Origin: Sphingomonadales bacterium UBA658
GTDB lineage: Bacteria > Pseudomonadota > Alphaproteobacteria > Sphingomonadales > Sphingomonadaceae
Direction: 5' to 3'
NCBI GenBank assembly: GCA_002299195.1
Contig: DBOA01000128.1
Span: 1-30,096 of the forward strand
Length of the DNA: 30,096 bases
Of this stretch, positions 15,899 through 23,439 are shown piece by piece. The notes beneath the pieces are model-generated. The model made no database searches, was not told where the DNA came from, and worked only from the letters and a program-made list of their open reading frames with translations. A program made the position numbers and the translations under genes. The first letter of the stretch is position 1; each line of letters opens with the position of its first letter.

Positions 15899-16143
15899 TA
15901 ACGGCGTTGCTCGCGTGCCATTTCAGGCATGAGATCGGCATATTCAGCCGCAAACAGCGCAGCTTCCCGGGGCAAGAGTATCTGAGATCTCAAATTGATC
16001 ACAGTATTCAGAGCGTCATCTTTCGAAACGCCCGCGGAAGGGAAGATAATGGACGCGGCGTCGTCGCAAAATGCATCAACATCGCGCGCATGGGCGCACG
16101 CGATTGAGAGCAAATCATCTTGGGGACTAAATAAACCGTCCAA
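15853..16143 (-). CDS. Small ORF, probable detached N-terminus of the broken kinase
   Basis: A 96-residue frame starting at TTG (16143), preceded two codons earlier by an in-frame TAG. The composition is helical and acidic (DDLLSIACAHARDVDAF, then LRSQILLPREAALFAAEYADLM), reminiscent of the helical N-terminal region of some sphingomonad kinases. It overlaps the middle fragment by 46 bases in a different frame; a one-base change in the homopolymer at 15872-15876 would join them. It could alternatively be a small independent protein or a chance frame. No Shine-Dalgarno is clear. Confidence 0.35.
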   Translation of the reverse strand: MDGLFSPQDDLLSIACAHARDVDAFCDDAASIIFPSAGVSKDDALNTVINLRSQILLPREAALFAAEYADLMPEMAREQRRYWPAARSSFLGFGKT

Positions 16144-16199
16144 AGCCTATCCACTAACGTTCGTGGCGGCCGTTATAGGTTTTTTCGGTTAACGGCGTT

Positions 16200-17426
16200 T
16201 TAAGGCTTATCCGCCTTTTTATTGGGGCCGCTATCATAGCATGCGAACATAAACGCGCTCAGCTGCGCGACCATAATCCATTGCAGCGCATGGGTAAAGC
16301 CGAGACCGGTTGTACCAACCAAAGCGAAAATGGACAGCAAGGCTGGCGACCGCAGAAGCCCGTCCGCCCAACGCGGCAACACGACATGCAAGCTAATCCA
16401 AGCGATGGAGGACACCGCAAACGCCGCAAATAGGCCGTCATTCGTGTAGGAGGTGTCCATATACGCCGCGCCAAACATCGCGATAACAAGCAGCGACAAG
16501 GTCACTGACGTCAGCTTGGGGATTTTCCCCTGCCCGTTCAGATCATCAGTCGTTGCAAGACGCAGAGAATTGGTTGCGACAGCACCAAAAGCAGCGCACG
16601 TAGCTGCCAAATCGAAGCCGGACACACCCAGCGCCACCGCGCCCAACGCAAATATCGGACCAGCAAATGTGACGAGCTTAAGCGCGATTGGACTTTGCCA
16701 TATGATGGGAACCAATTTGGCGGATACTGGCCCCAAAACCCTAGCTTCAACGAAGCCCGGCTGGCTTAAAACGCGCCTGCGTAAAATTTGCTTGTTCAGC
16801 TGGACAAAATCCTGCGGACCTTGGACGATGTTCAAGGTTCCGTTGTTAACATGTTGTTGCGACAAAAGTTTCAACGGCACATTCGCGAGAATGGCCTGCC
16901 GCAGCAGCGAGGAAATGATGCTCCAGTCTTCGGGCAGATCTTTCAGCGTCGCTATCGTGCTGGCCCCGACAATCGAGATACCAGCCCAGCGCGTATTCAA
17001 ATCGATGCGCTCAAAAAGGCTATTCTCGTCGCGCCCATCCACCGTAGCCACGAAGTTATCCGGCGATTTTGAAAGCGTTTCGACAAAGTCAGGCTGCACA
17101 TATAATTGCCCAGATTGAACCCAAATGCGGTCGTCGAGCTTCAAATAGCGCTGAATATCCGCACCTGTGCGGACGAAATCGACGAGGACGTTTTTCTGCC
17201 GCCATTGTTCGGCCAAGGCCAACATTGCCCCGTCCATATTTTCCACTTCAACAAGAAACCGTGAAATTCCCGCGCGGAAAAGCATCTTAATCTGGTAATC
17301 GACGAGCGAACCGCCCGCCAACTCGGTATTTGGCTTATCCATGGGCGCTCGCGACGCGGACACGTCGCCACCGGTAACGGAGAGCAACGCGACAGAGAGC
17401 TTTTCGGGAATGCGCGTGGACACCAT
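16200..17426 (-). CDS. Unknown protein: degenerate nucleotidyltransferase-like domain plus multi-pass membrane domain
   Basis: A 408-residue protein I cannot name. Residues about 10-240 show the alternating pattern of a sugar-nucleotidyltransferase-like Rossmann fold (LSVALLSVTG, LAGGSLVDYQIKMLFRAGISRFLVEVENM), but the usual GxGxR nucleotide loop and metal aspartates are not evident, so it is probably not a working transferase. From about 245 on there are six or seven hydrophobic segments (for example LVTFAGPIFALGAVALGVSG and VTLSLLVIAMFGAAYMD). The rear lacks the CDP-alcohol phosphatidyltransferase motif DxxDGxxAR that often accompanies such a front. It sits just upstream of the broken kinase on the same strand and is divergent from the coiled-coil gene. 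ATG at 17426; no strong ribosome site seen. Confidence 0.8.
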   Translation of the reverse strand: MVSTRIPEKLSVALLSVTGGDVSASRAPMDKPNTELAGGSLVDYQIKMLFRAGISRFLVEVENMDGAMLALAEQWRQKNVLVDFVRTGADIQRYLKLDDRIWVQSGQLYVQPDFVETLSKSPDNFVATVDGRDENSLFERIDLNTRWAGISIVGASTIATLKDLPEDWSIISSLLRQAILANVPLKLLSQQHVNNGTLNIVQGPQDFVQLNKQILRRRVLSQPGFVEARVLGPVSAKLVPIIWQSPIALKLVTFAGPIFALGAVALGVSGFDLAATCAAFGAVATNSLRLATTDDLNGQGKIPKLTSVTLSLLVIAMFGAAYMDTSYTNDGLFAAFAVSSIAWISLHVVLPRWADGLLRSPALLSIFALVGTTGLGFTHALQWIMVAQLSAFMFACYDSGPNKKADKP

Positions 17427-17694
17427 AGGTCAGATATGAAGATTAGAAGTCTTTTGCCAATCAAAATCTACATAATCGGCTCAATCATTGCACAAGGAAA
17501 TGTTCTATACCGGATATTGCCTTGTTCAGCTTGCGAAAGACACACGCAGTTCAGCCATTAAGGGTAATTCATTCCCCGCCGCAGCCATTAACGCTGTGTC
17601 AAATGCGCCATAATCCATCGACATTTTTCTGGGTTACAACACATGATGTTAAGTTTACGTTTCTCTGTCGCAATAATATGGTAATTAAGGGATT
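17427..17694. promoter_or_regulatory. Divergent regulatory region with a direct repeat
   Basis: This 268-base AT-rich spacer must carry promoters for both divergent genes. CAGCCATTAA occurs twice, at 17552-17561 and 17582-17591, exactly 30 bases apart, about three helical turns. Other TTAA cores lie near 17650 and in the ribosome site at about 17683. TTAA is the half-site of the alphaproteobacterial cell-cycle regulator CtrA, but no clean TTAA-N7-TTAA pair was found. AAGGGA precedes the ATG at 17695. Confidence 0.4.
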
Positions 17695-19983
17695 ATGACC
17701 ACACGCTCAAAAATCGTCGGCTTGACGCAGCATATCTCAGACCAATCTTCGCACGACAATGTCGCGGCGGAAACGCAAGTGACGGCGGATTCGCTTCCCG
17801 ATGCTGTCGACACAGCGAGTTTTGAGGATGCGTATGAAGTTGAACCGCCCCGGCGTAGTGTTTTGGCATTTGTGGTACCGACGATGCTTCTCCTCGCATT
17901 TGCGGGTTGGACTGCATTTTTCGGACTGACCTATTGGCCTGAGGCGCAATCCGGCCTCGACAACAATCGCATTGTTGAACTCATTGTGAGCTGGGCTGTC
18001 CCTGCAATGTTGATCGCCGTGTCGTGGCTATTGGTGATGCGTAACAGCAGCCGGGAAGCAACCCGATTTGGCAACGTTGCAGCGTCGTTGCGCAACGAAA
18101 GCGTTTTACTGAGCCAGCGGATGCGCACCGTGAACGAGGAAATCGCGTTGGCCCGCGAGTTTTTGTCACAAAATGCACGCGATCTCGAGTCGCTTGGACG
18201 CCAGTCCTCCCAGAAACTGGTGGAATCAGCCCAAGTCCTGACAGCGGCGCTTGCAGACAGCGATCAGAAAGCAAAAACGCTAGAAGCTGTAAGCCAATCC
18301 GCAAACACGAATTTGGAGCAACTTCGTAAGCATTTGCCGGTCGTCACGAGCGCCGCGAAAGACGTTACAAACCAAATCGGAAGCGCTGGTAATGACGCCC
18401 AGATCCAGATCAAAGCGCTGATTACGACTTTGGAGCGCGTTCGCGATGCCGGCAAATCGGTGCGCGAATATGTCGATGGCGTTGAAGTGCGCGCCGACGA
18501 TATGGCGGTCAAATTGGAACAGTCGCTCAGCAGCAGTGCAAAATTGCTCGACATGCGGAGTGCAGAGGCGCTTGATCGGAGCGCCGAAATGGCGACGTTG
18601 ATGGACAGCGCAACGCAAGCCATGTCCAGCGGTGTCGCGCAGGCATCGGGCGATATCGGCGCGATCCTCTCCGTTAGTCAGGAACAGATTCAGTCAAGCC
18701 TTTCCGAATTGCGGAAAGCACTTGGCGACGTTGGCAGCCAGACCGAACAGGAAGAAGCGCGCATCCGTGCAATGATCGCCACGATTAGCGCGCACATTCA
18801 TTCAAGCGCGCAGCAGATTTCAGAGGTTGACCGCGTCGCGACCGATCAAACGTCTAAACTGGCCTTTGCCGTATCCGCTTTGGGCGACAGCACGCGCACG
18901 GTTGGTTCGGCGCTGACAGACAATCAACTTGTCACCCAACAGCTGATTGACCAGTCCCACAAGCTGCTGGAGTCGCTTGGCACGGCGAACCATGAAATCA
19001 GCGAAACAATTCCTGCATCTATGGATGTCCTCAGCGTGCAATTGTCCGATGGCGTCGCGCAGATAAAGTCCGCTTTGTCGAACGCGGAATCGCTCGAGGA
19101 ATTGAGTGGCAGCATGCTTGAGAACCTGAACGGTCTGGACCAGATTATTGCGACCCAGCGCGACTCGGTGGACGCGCTGATGACGCAGAGCGATGCTCAT
19201 TTTGCCGCCCGCCATGACCAAGTCGATGCGCTTGGCTCGTCGCTGCGACAGACACAATCGCTGCTTCAGGAAATGTCAGACGAAGCAAATGGCCAGCTTG
19301 TGACCGCGTTGCTGCGTGTCCGCGAATCCACACGCGCTGCGGCGGAAAGCAGCCGGAAGATCTTGGATGATGAACTCGCGCATATCGCTGACCAGCTGAC
19401 CGAACAAAACCGAACGGCGCTTGCGAATGCACTGGATGCGCAAGTTGCGTCGATGAATGCTGCCGTTCAGGAAGCGATTGAGCGCAATGTAGAGCTATCC
19501 GAAGCTGCGACCGGTCTGGTCGTCAAACAACTGGCTGAGCTGGGTGAAATGACGACCACTCTCGAAGGCCGGATTGCAGATAGCAAAAACAGTTTTGAAT
19601 CAGTTCAAGATGACAGCTTCGCCCGCCGCATGGTGCTGTTGACGGAATCGCTGAATTCCACGGCAATCGATGTTACGAAAATATTGTCGAACGACATCAC
19701 CGACACGGCATGGGCGTCCTATCTTAAGGGGGACAGAGGCGTGTTTACCCGCCGTGCCGTGCGCCTGATCGATTCAAAAGAAGCAAAGATCATCGCCAAT
19801 CATTATGGCAACGACAGCGAATTCCGCGAACATGTGAACCGCTATGTGCACGACTTTGAAGGCATCATGCGCCTGTTGCTCAGCACACGTGATGGTAACG
19901 CCATTGGCGTCACGCTGCTGTCGTCCGATATTGGCAAGCTATATGTTGCGCTGGCCCAAGCGATCGAACGGCTTCGGAAATAA
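17695..19983 (+). CDS. Membrane-tethered long coiled-coil protein of unknown function (TipN-like layout)
   Basis: A 762-residue protein. An acidic N-terminal stretch (1-52) is followed by two membrane segments (about 55-80, VLAFVVPTMLLLAFAGWTAF; and 93-115, IVELIVSWAVPAMLIAVSWL), then about 540 residues of almost unbroken helix with heptad-like spacing rich in Ala, Ser, Gln, Glu and Leu. The last ~100 residues form a different, more compact region (AWASYLKGDRGVFTRRAVRL, EFREHVNRYVHDFEGIMR, GVTLLSSDIGKLYVALAQAI). Two N-terminal membrane segments plus a long cytoplasmic coiled coil is the layout of Caulobacter TipN, a pole-marking protein; a structural or polarity role is plausible but unproven. 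It resembles methyl-accepting proteins in composition only; there is no HAMP or signalling hairpin. Confidence 0.85.
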   Translation: MTTRSKIVGLTQHISDQSSHDNVAAETQVTADSLPDAVDTASFEDAYEVEPPRRSVLAFVVPTMLLLAFAGWTAFFGLTYWPEAQSGLDNNRIVELIVSWAVPAMLIAVSWLLVMRNSSREATRFGNVAASLRNESVLLSQRMRTVNEEIALAREFLSQNARDLESLGRQSSQKLVESAQVLTAALADSDQKAKTLEAVSQSANTNLEQLRKHLPVVTSAAKDVTNQIGSAGNDAQIQIKALITTLERVRDAGKSVREYVDGVEVRADDMAVKLEQSLSSSAKLLDMRSAEALDRSAEMATLMDSATQAMSSGVAQASGDIGAILSVSQEQIQSSLSELRKALGDVGSQTEQEEARIRAMIATISAHIHSSAQQISEVDRVATDQTSKLAFAVSALGDSTRTVGSALTDNQLVTQQLIDQSHKLLESLGTANHEISETIPASMDVLSVQLSDGVAQIKSALSNAESLEELSGSMLENLNGLDQIIATQRDSVDALMTQSDAHFAARHDQVDALGSSLRQTQSLLQEMSDEANGQLVTALLRVRESTRAAAESSRKILDDELAHIADQLTEQNRTALANALDAQVASMNAAVQEAIERNVELSEAATGLVVKQLAELGEMTTTLEGRIADSKNSFESVQDDSFARRMVLLTESLNSTAIDVTKILSNDITDTAWASYLKGDRGVFTRRAVRLIDSKEAKIIANHYGNDSEFREHVNRYVHDFEGIMRLLLSTRDGNAIGVTLLSSDIGKLYVALAQAIERLRK

Positions 19984-19986
19984 GCC

Positions 19987-20259
19987 TTAAACAGGCCTAT
20001 TTATGAACCAGTCAAAACTGTGGCGGTCGACCCAGCCATAGACATAATTGGCGTAATATAGGCCAAAGAGCGCTGCGGATAACAATGTTGTCCGCAAAAG
20101 GATGGTCCGGGGTTGGAAGTTACCGGGGGCGCTATCCGCCTGCCCGGCTACCTTAGGCAACCCTAATTCCTCATGCGTACGCACGCCGATGGGAAGGATG
20201 ACAAACGCCGTCATCACCCAAAAAAGCGCATAAATGGCGACAATTGATGTCCAGCTCAT
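19987..20259 (-). CDS. DUF1467 family small membrane protein
   Basis: A 90-residue protein with two membrane segments (about 5-24, SIVAIYALFWVMTAFVILP; and 56-74, LLRTTLLSAALFGLYYANYV). The segments SIVAIYALFW, PIGVRTHEELG and LYYANYVYGW are the recognisable pattern of DUF1467, a family of unknown function found in alphaproteobacteria. Its ATG overlaps the rnj stop by four bases (ATGA), so it is the last gene of the nuo-birA-coaX-rnj run and translationally coupled to rnj. It ends only three bases from the convergent coiled-coil gene, leaving no space for an ordinary terminator. Confidence 0.9.
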   Translation of the reverse strand: MSWTSIVAIYALFWVMTAFVILPIGVRTHEELGLPKVAGQADSAPGNFQPRTILLRTTLLSAALFGLYYANYVYGWVDRHSFDWFINRPV

Positions 20260-21899
20260 GCGGTCTCCAATATCATCACATCAACAATTGGTTTTTTGCC
20301 GGTCCAGCTGACGGCAACACGGCGGACGGCCAAACGTGCGGCCTCCCGCAGCTTTTCATAATCACCGCGATTATCCTTAATCGCCTTTACGGCAGCGGTC
20401 GTGGCTTCGTCGATAAAGTCATCCAGATCTTCTTCGATGGGAACCCCATGCAAACGAATCTCCGGACTGCCCAGCAATTTGTCATTCGCACCAAGCGCGA
20501 ACGCCACCGAAATCAATCCGTACCACGACAGACGCCGACGTTCGTTCAACGTGGCGCCGTCCGCCGCGATAATGGTGTCACCATCGAGGATAAGACGCCC
20601 AGTGCGTTCCTTGCCGATTGTCTTCGGTTCGCCGGGCGCCAAACGCACAACGTCACCATTTGACTGCACGACAGCCTTTGGAACGCCATGCGCGCGCGCG
20701 AAACGGGCTTGCTCTGCCATGTGCCGACGCTCGCCATGAACTGGGACGAGGATTTCAGGCCTGATCCAATCATATAGAGCCGCAAGTTCCGGCTGACCCG
20801 GGTGACCCGATACATGGACATGTGCCTGCTTTTCGGTAACCGTCAGAATGTTGCGCTCGGCCAGCTTATTCATAATGATGCCGATGGCGATTTCATTGCC
20901 GGGGATCTGCTTGGACGAGAAGATGACTGTGTCGCCCTCCTCCAGCTTCACGGGATGATTTCCTTCGGCAATGCGCGCCAGTGCAGCGCGGGCCTCGCCC
21001 TGCCCGCCTGTCGCGACAACCATGACTTCGTGGCGCGCAAGGCTATCGACGCTTTCCATATCAATGGTTTTGGGCAGATCTTTCAAATAGCCATTGGCCT
21101 GCGCTGCCTCAAGGATACGGTGCAACGACCGACCCGCAAAGCACAAGGTACGCCCGCTCTCGCGTGCAACTTCGCCCAACGTCTGCAATCGGGCCGCATT
21201 GGATGCGAAAGTTGTAATAACCACCCGGCCCTTCGCGGCCTTGACGGACTTTAGCAGGTCGTCCTTCACGCTGCCTTCGCTGCCGCTATGTTCAAGGTTG
21301 AAGACGTTGGTGGAATCGCACACCATCGCCAATACACCTGTGTCCCCAATCGCGGTTAGCGCATCGGCGGTCGTCGGGCGGCCCAAAACAGGGCGCTCGT
21401 CCAATTTCCAGTCACCGGTATGGAAAATCTTGCCATAAGGCGTGGTGATCAAACAGGCGCTCATTTCAAGGATGGAGTGCGCCAGCGTCACAAATTTAAA
21501 ATCGAACGGCCCCATGGAGAATGCGCCTTCCATAGGAATGACATTCAACTCCACAATATCGGCGATACCTTCTTCCTCCAGCTTACCGCGAATGAGCGTT
21601 GCTGTGAACGGCGTCGCGTACAACGGCACGCCAAGGTCAGCGGCGAAATAGGCCACCGCGCCAATATGGTCTTCATGACCATGCGTCAGGACGATGCCCA
21701 AAAGGTCTTTCTTGCGCTTCTCGATAAATTCCAGATCTGGAAGTACGAGGTCAACACCGGGATACTCTGAATTGGCAAAGGTGAGACCAAGGTCGACCAT
21801 TACCCACTTGCCATCGCAACCGTATAAATTGACGTTCATGCCAATTTCATTTGACCCGCCAAGAGCAAGGAAAAGCAGTTCATTTTTTGGGGTCGTCAT
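20256..21899 (-). CDS. rnj: Ribonuclease J
   Basis: A 547-residue metallo-beta-lactamase/beta-CASP ribonuclease with 5'-exo- and possibly endonuclease activity in RNA turnover. The metal site appears as LTHGHEDHIGA (His73, His75, Asp77, His78), a later His in LAHSILEMSA, and Asp in HTGDWKLD. The beta-CASP region includes TTFASNAARLQTL and ATGGQGEARAAL, ending HVHVSGHPGQPEL. A C-terminal domain of about 110 residues follows (ERTGRLILDGDTI onward). Length and motifs match alphaproteobacterial RNase J, which coexists with RNase E. The ATG shares one base with the coaX stop (TAATG), so coupled translation is likely. Confidence 0.97.
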   Translation of the reverse strand: MTTPKNELLFLALGGSNEIGMNVNLYGCDGKWVMVDLGLTFANSEYPGVDLVLPDLEFIEKRKKDLLGIVLTHGHEDHIGAVAYFAADLGVPLYATPFTATLIRGKLEEEGIADIVELNVIPMEGAFSMGPFDFKFVTLAHSILEMSACLITTPYGKIFHTGDWKLDERPVLGRPTTADALTAIGDTGVLAMVCDSTNVFNLEHSGSEGSVKDDLLKSVKAAKGRVVITTFASNAARLQTLGEVARESGRTLCFAGRSLHRILEAAQANGYLKDLPKTIDMESVDSLARHEVMVVATGGQGEARAALARIAEGNHPVKLEEGDTVIFSSKQIPGNEIAIGIIMNKLAERNILTVTEKQAHVHVSGHPGQPELAALYDWIRPEILVPVHGERRHMAEQARFARAHGVPKAVVQSNGDVVRLAPGEPKTIGKERTGRLILDGDTIIAADGATLNERRRLSWYGLISVAFALGANDKLLGSPEIRLHGVPIEEDLDDFIDEATTAAVKAIKDNRGDYEKLREAARLAVRRVAVSWTGKKPIVDVMILETA

Positions 21900-22681
21900 T
21901 ATGTTTTTTCTCTATTCCTGTACAAAAGCGCCAGCCCCCGCAGCGTCAAATCGGGTTCTACCCGGTCAAATAAATGGCCATGTTGCTGAAACAAGATCGC
22001 CAAACCGCCGGTCGCAATAACCGATACCGGTTCGCCAATTTCATTCTTCATTCGGGCAATCATTCCCTCGATCATTGCGACATAGCCCCAATAGATGCCA
22101 ATCTGCATTTGTCCAACAGTGGTTGTGCCAATGACACTTTCATTCGGCGGTGGTTCGATTGCAATTCGCGGCAGCATGGCCGCTGCGCCATATAAGGCAT
22201 CCAGCGACAGATTAACGCCCGGTGCGATGCTTCCGCCGTGATACGAGCCATCGGGGCCGATATAGTCAAACGTCGTCGCCGTGCCAAAACTGATCACGAT
22301 CTTATGCCCGTCTGCGATCGCGTGCGCAGCGACGGCATTCACGGCACGATCTGCGCCAACCGACTGCGGCTCCGCAACACGCAGCTGAATGCCCCAAGCA
22401 ACGGCGCCGCGCCCTGCCACAAGTGCTTCACATCCAAAATAGCGCGTCGCCAACATCTGTAGATTGTGCAGCGCGCGCGGCACGACGGTCGCGATGATAA
22501 CCGCATCGATATCCGAACGCTTATACCCCGCCATTTGGATGAGCTGATCCAACCAGACCGCATATTCATCGGCAGTACGGCGTGCATCTGTGGCGATGCG
22601 CCAGCGGTGCAATATCTCGCCGCTGTCATCGACCAAAGCAAACTTCGCGTTGGTATTACCCGTGTCTATTGCGAGCAACAT
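21899..22681 (-). CDS. coaX: Type III pantothenate kinase
   Basis: A 260-residue ASKHA-fold kinase that phosphorylates pantothenate, the first committed step of coenzyme A synthesis. Expected elements are present: the N-terminal phosphate loop LLAIDTGNTNAKFAL with Asp6, the GADRAVNA motif (Asp111), and ISFGTATTFDYI followed by GGSIAPGVNLSLDAL. The C-terminal ATGGLAILF completes the actin-like core. Length is typical. It lies 11 bases after birA and shares one base with rnj. The birA-coaX pairing is common and reflects shared cofactor metabolism. Confidence 0.97.
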   Translation of the reverse strand: MLLAIDTGNTNAKFALVDDSGEILHRWRIATDARRTADEYAVWLDQLIQMAGYKRSDIDAVIIATVVPRALHNLQMLATRYFGCEALVAGRGAVAWGIQLRVAEPQSVGADRAVNAVAAHAIADGHKIVISFGTATTFDYIGPDGSYHGGSIAPGVNLSLDALYGAAAMLPRIAIEPPPNESVIGTTTVGQMQIGIYWGYVAMIEGMIARMKNEIGEPVSVIATGGLAILFQQHGHLFDRVEPDLTLRGLALLYRNREKT

Positions 22682-22692
22682 CGCCCACCCCT

Positions 22693-23439
22693 TTAAACTA
22701 GAAAAACATCTGCTGCGTGAATGGCACGAATTGCGCCGTCAGCCAAGCTAAGCCGAAGCGCACCTTGATCGTCCAAGCCTTGGAAAAGCCCATGCAGTTC
22801 CTCTCCATCGGGCAATCGCGCCGACAGTGCTGTTCCGCGCGGATGCGCACATTCTTCCCACTGCCGGATAATCGTGCCCGTTCCCGACAGCCGCCAGATC
22901 GCGAGGTAGCGTGCAAAGGCATCCGCCACGATTTCCACACTCGACTGCGCGTTGGGTGGTGTTGCGCCGAGCGCGCGCAAGTCTGACACCTTGCGGTCAA
23001 GATTTTCCGGATGCCACACCAGGTTCAGCCCAATGCCAACAATGACCGCATCCGCAGCTCGTTCCAGCAATATCCCGCACAATTTAGACCCATCGCGCGA
23101 GAGAATGTCATTTGGCCATTTCAAGGAAATGTCGACATGTGGTGCGATCTGCCGGATGGCGTCGAACACGGCCAATGCCGTTACAAATGCCAGACTAGCT
23201 GGCACAGGGTCGGTATCACTTAAACGAACGATCGTGCTTGCAAACACATTGCCCTTTGGGCTTTCCCAAGTGCGACCGAGGCGGCCCCTGCCGCCGTCCT
23301 GCGCATCGGCGCGAAGCCATAATCCTTCGGGTGCACCCTGTGCCGCGCGCGTCAACAAATCGGCGTTCGTTGACCCAGTGAGCGCGACCTCTTCGAATAT
23401 CAGCGTCAGAACAGCGCCTTTGCCGCAACCGCTGTCCAA
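22693..23439 (-). CDS. birA: Biotin--[acetyl-CoA-carboxylase] ligase (no DNA-binding domain)
   Basis: A 248-residue enzyme that adenylates biotin and attaches it to the carrier protein of acetyl-CoA carboxylase. Motifs: GSTNADLL (22-29), the biotinyl-AMP loop GGRGRLGRTW (49-58), KWPNDIL (107-113) and KLCGILLE with the catalytic Lys119. The N-terminal helix-turn-helix of E. coli BirA is absent, so it should not act as a repressor. The only ordinary start in frame is a TTG at 23439, which overlaps the end of nuoN by 34 bases; the true start may be a rarer codon nearer EEVALTGSTN. No strong ribosome site is visible. Confidence 0.94.
   Translation of the reverse strand: MDSGCGKGAVLTLIFEEVALTGSTNADLLTRAAQGAPEGLWLRADAQDGGRGRLGRTWESPKGNVFASTIVRLSDTDPVPASLAFVTALAVFDAIRQIAPHVDISLKWPNDILSRDGSKLCGILLERAADAVIVGIGLNLVWHPENLDRKVSDLRALGATPPNAQSSVEIVADAFARYLAIWRLSGTGTIIRQWEECAHPRGTALSARLPDGEELHGLFQGLDDQGALRLSLADGAIRAIHAADVFLV

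Larger units (their letters stand above)
14528..16143 (-). pseudogene. Broken sensor histidine kinase gene (one amber stop, one N-terminal frame break)
   Basis: Three adjacent minus-strand reading frames together look like one sphingomonad-type sensor kinase of about 530 residues: a helical N-terminus (16143-15853), a sensory middle (15898-15245) and a DHp/HATPase core (up to 14528). The middle and core are in the same frame and separated by a single TAG at 15247-15245; translation through it is continuous (GAGQISG, stop, TLFLAQADRSSSG). The N-terminal piece is in the +1 frame relative to the middle, and one extra base in the five-base homopolymer at 15872-15876 would join them. The H-box position reads APVLRQPL where SHELRTPL is usual, so the phosphoacceptor His is a Pro. 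Sequencing error could explain one lesion but hardly all three features. No start better than TTG (16143) is visible. Confidence 0.65.

Noticed and set aside
17645..17665. CtrA box (TTAA-N7-TTAA) at TTAAGTTTACGTTTC
   Set aside because: The right half-site is TTTC rather than TTAA; too degenerate to call.
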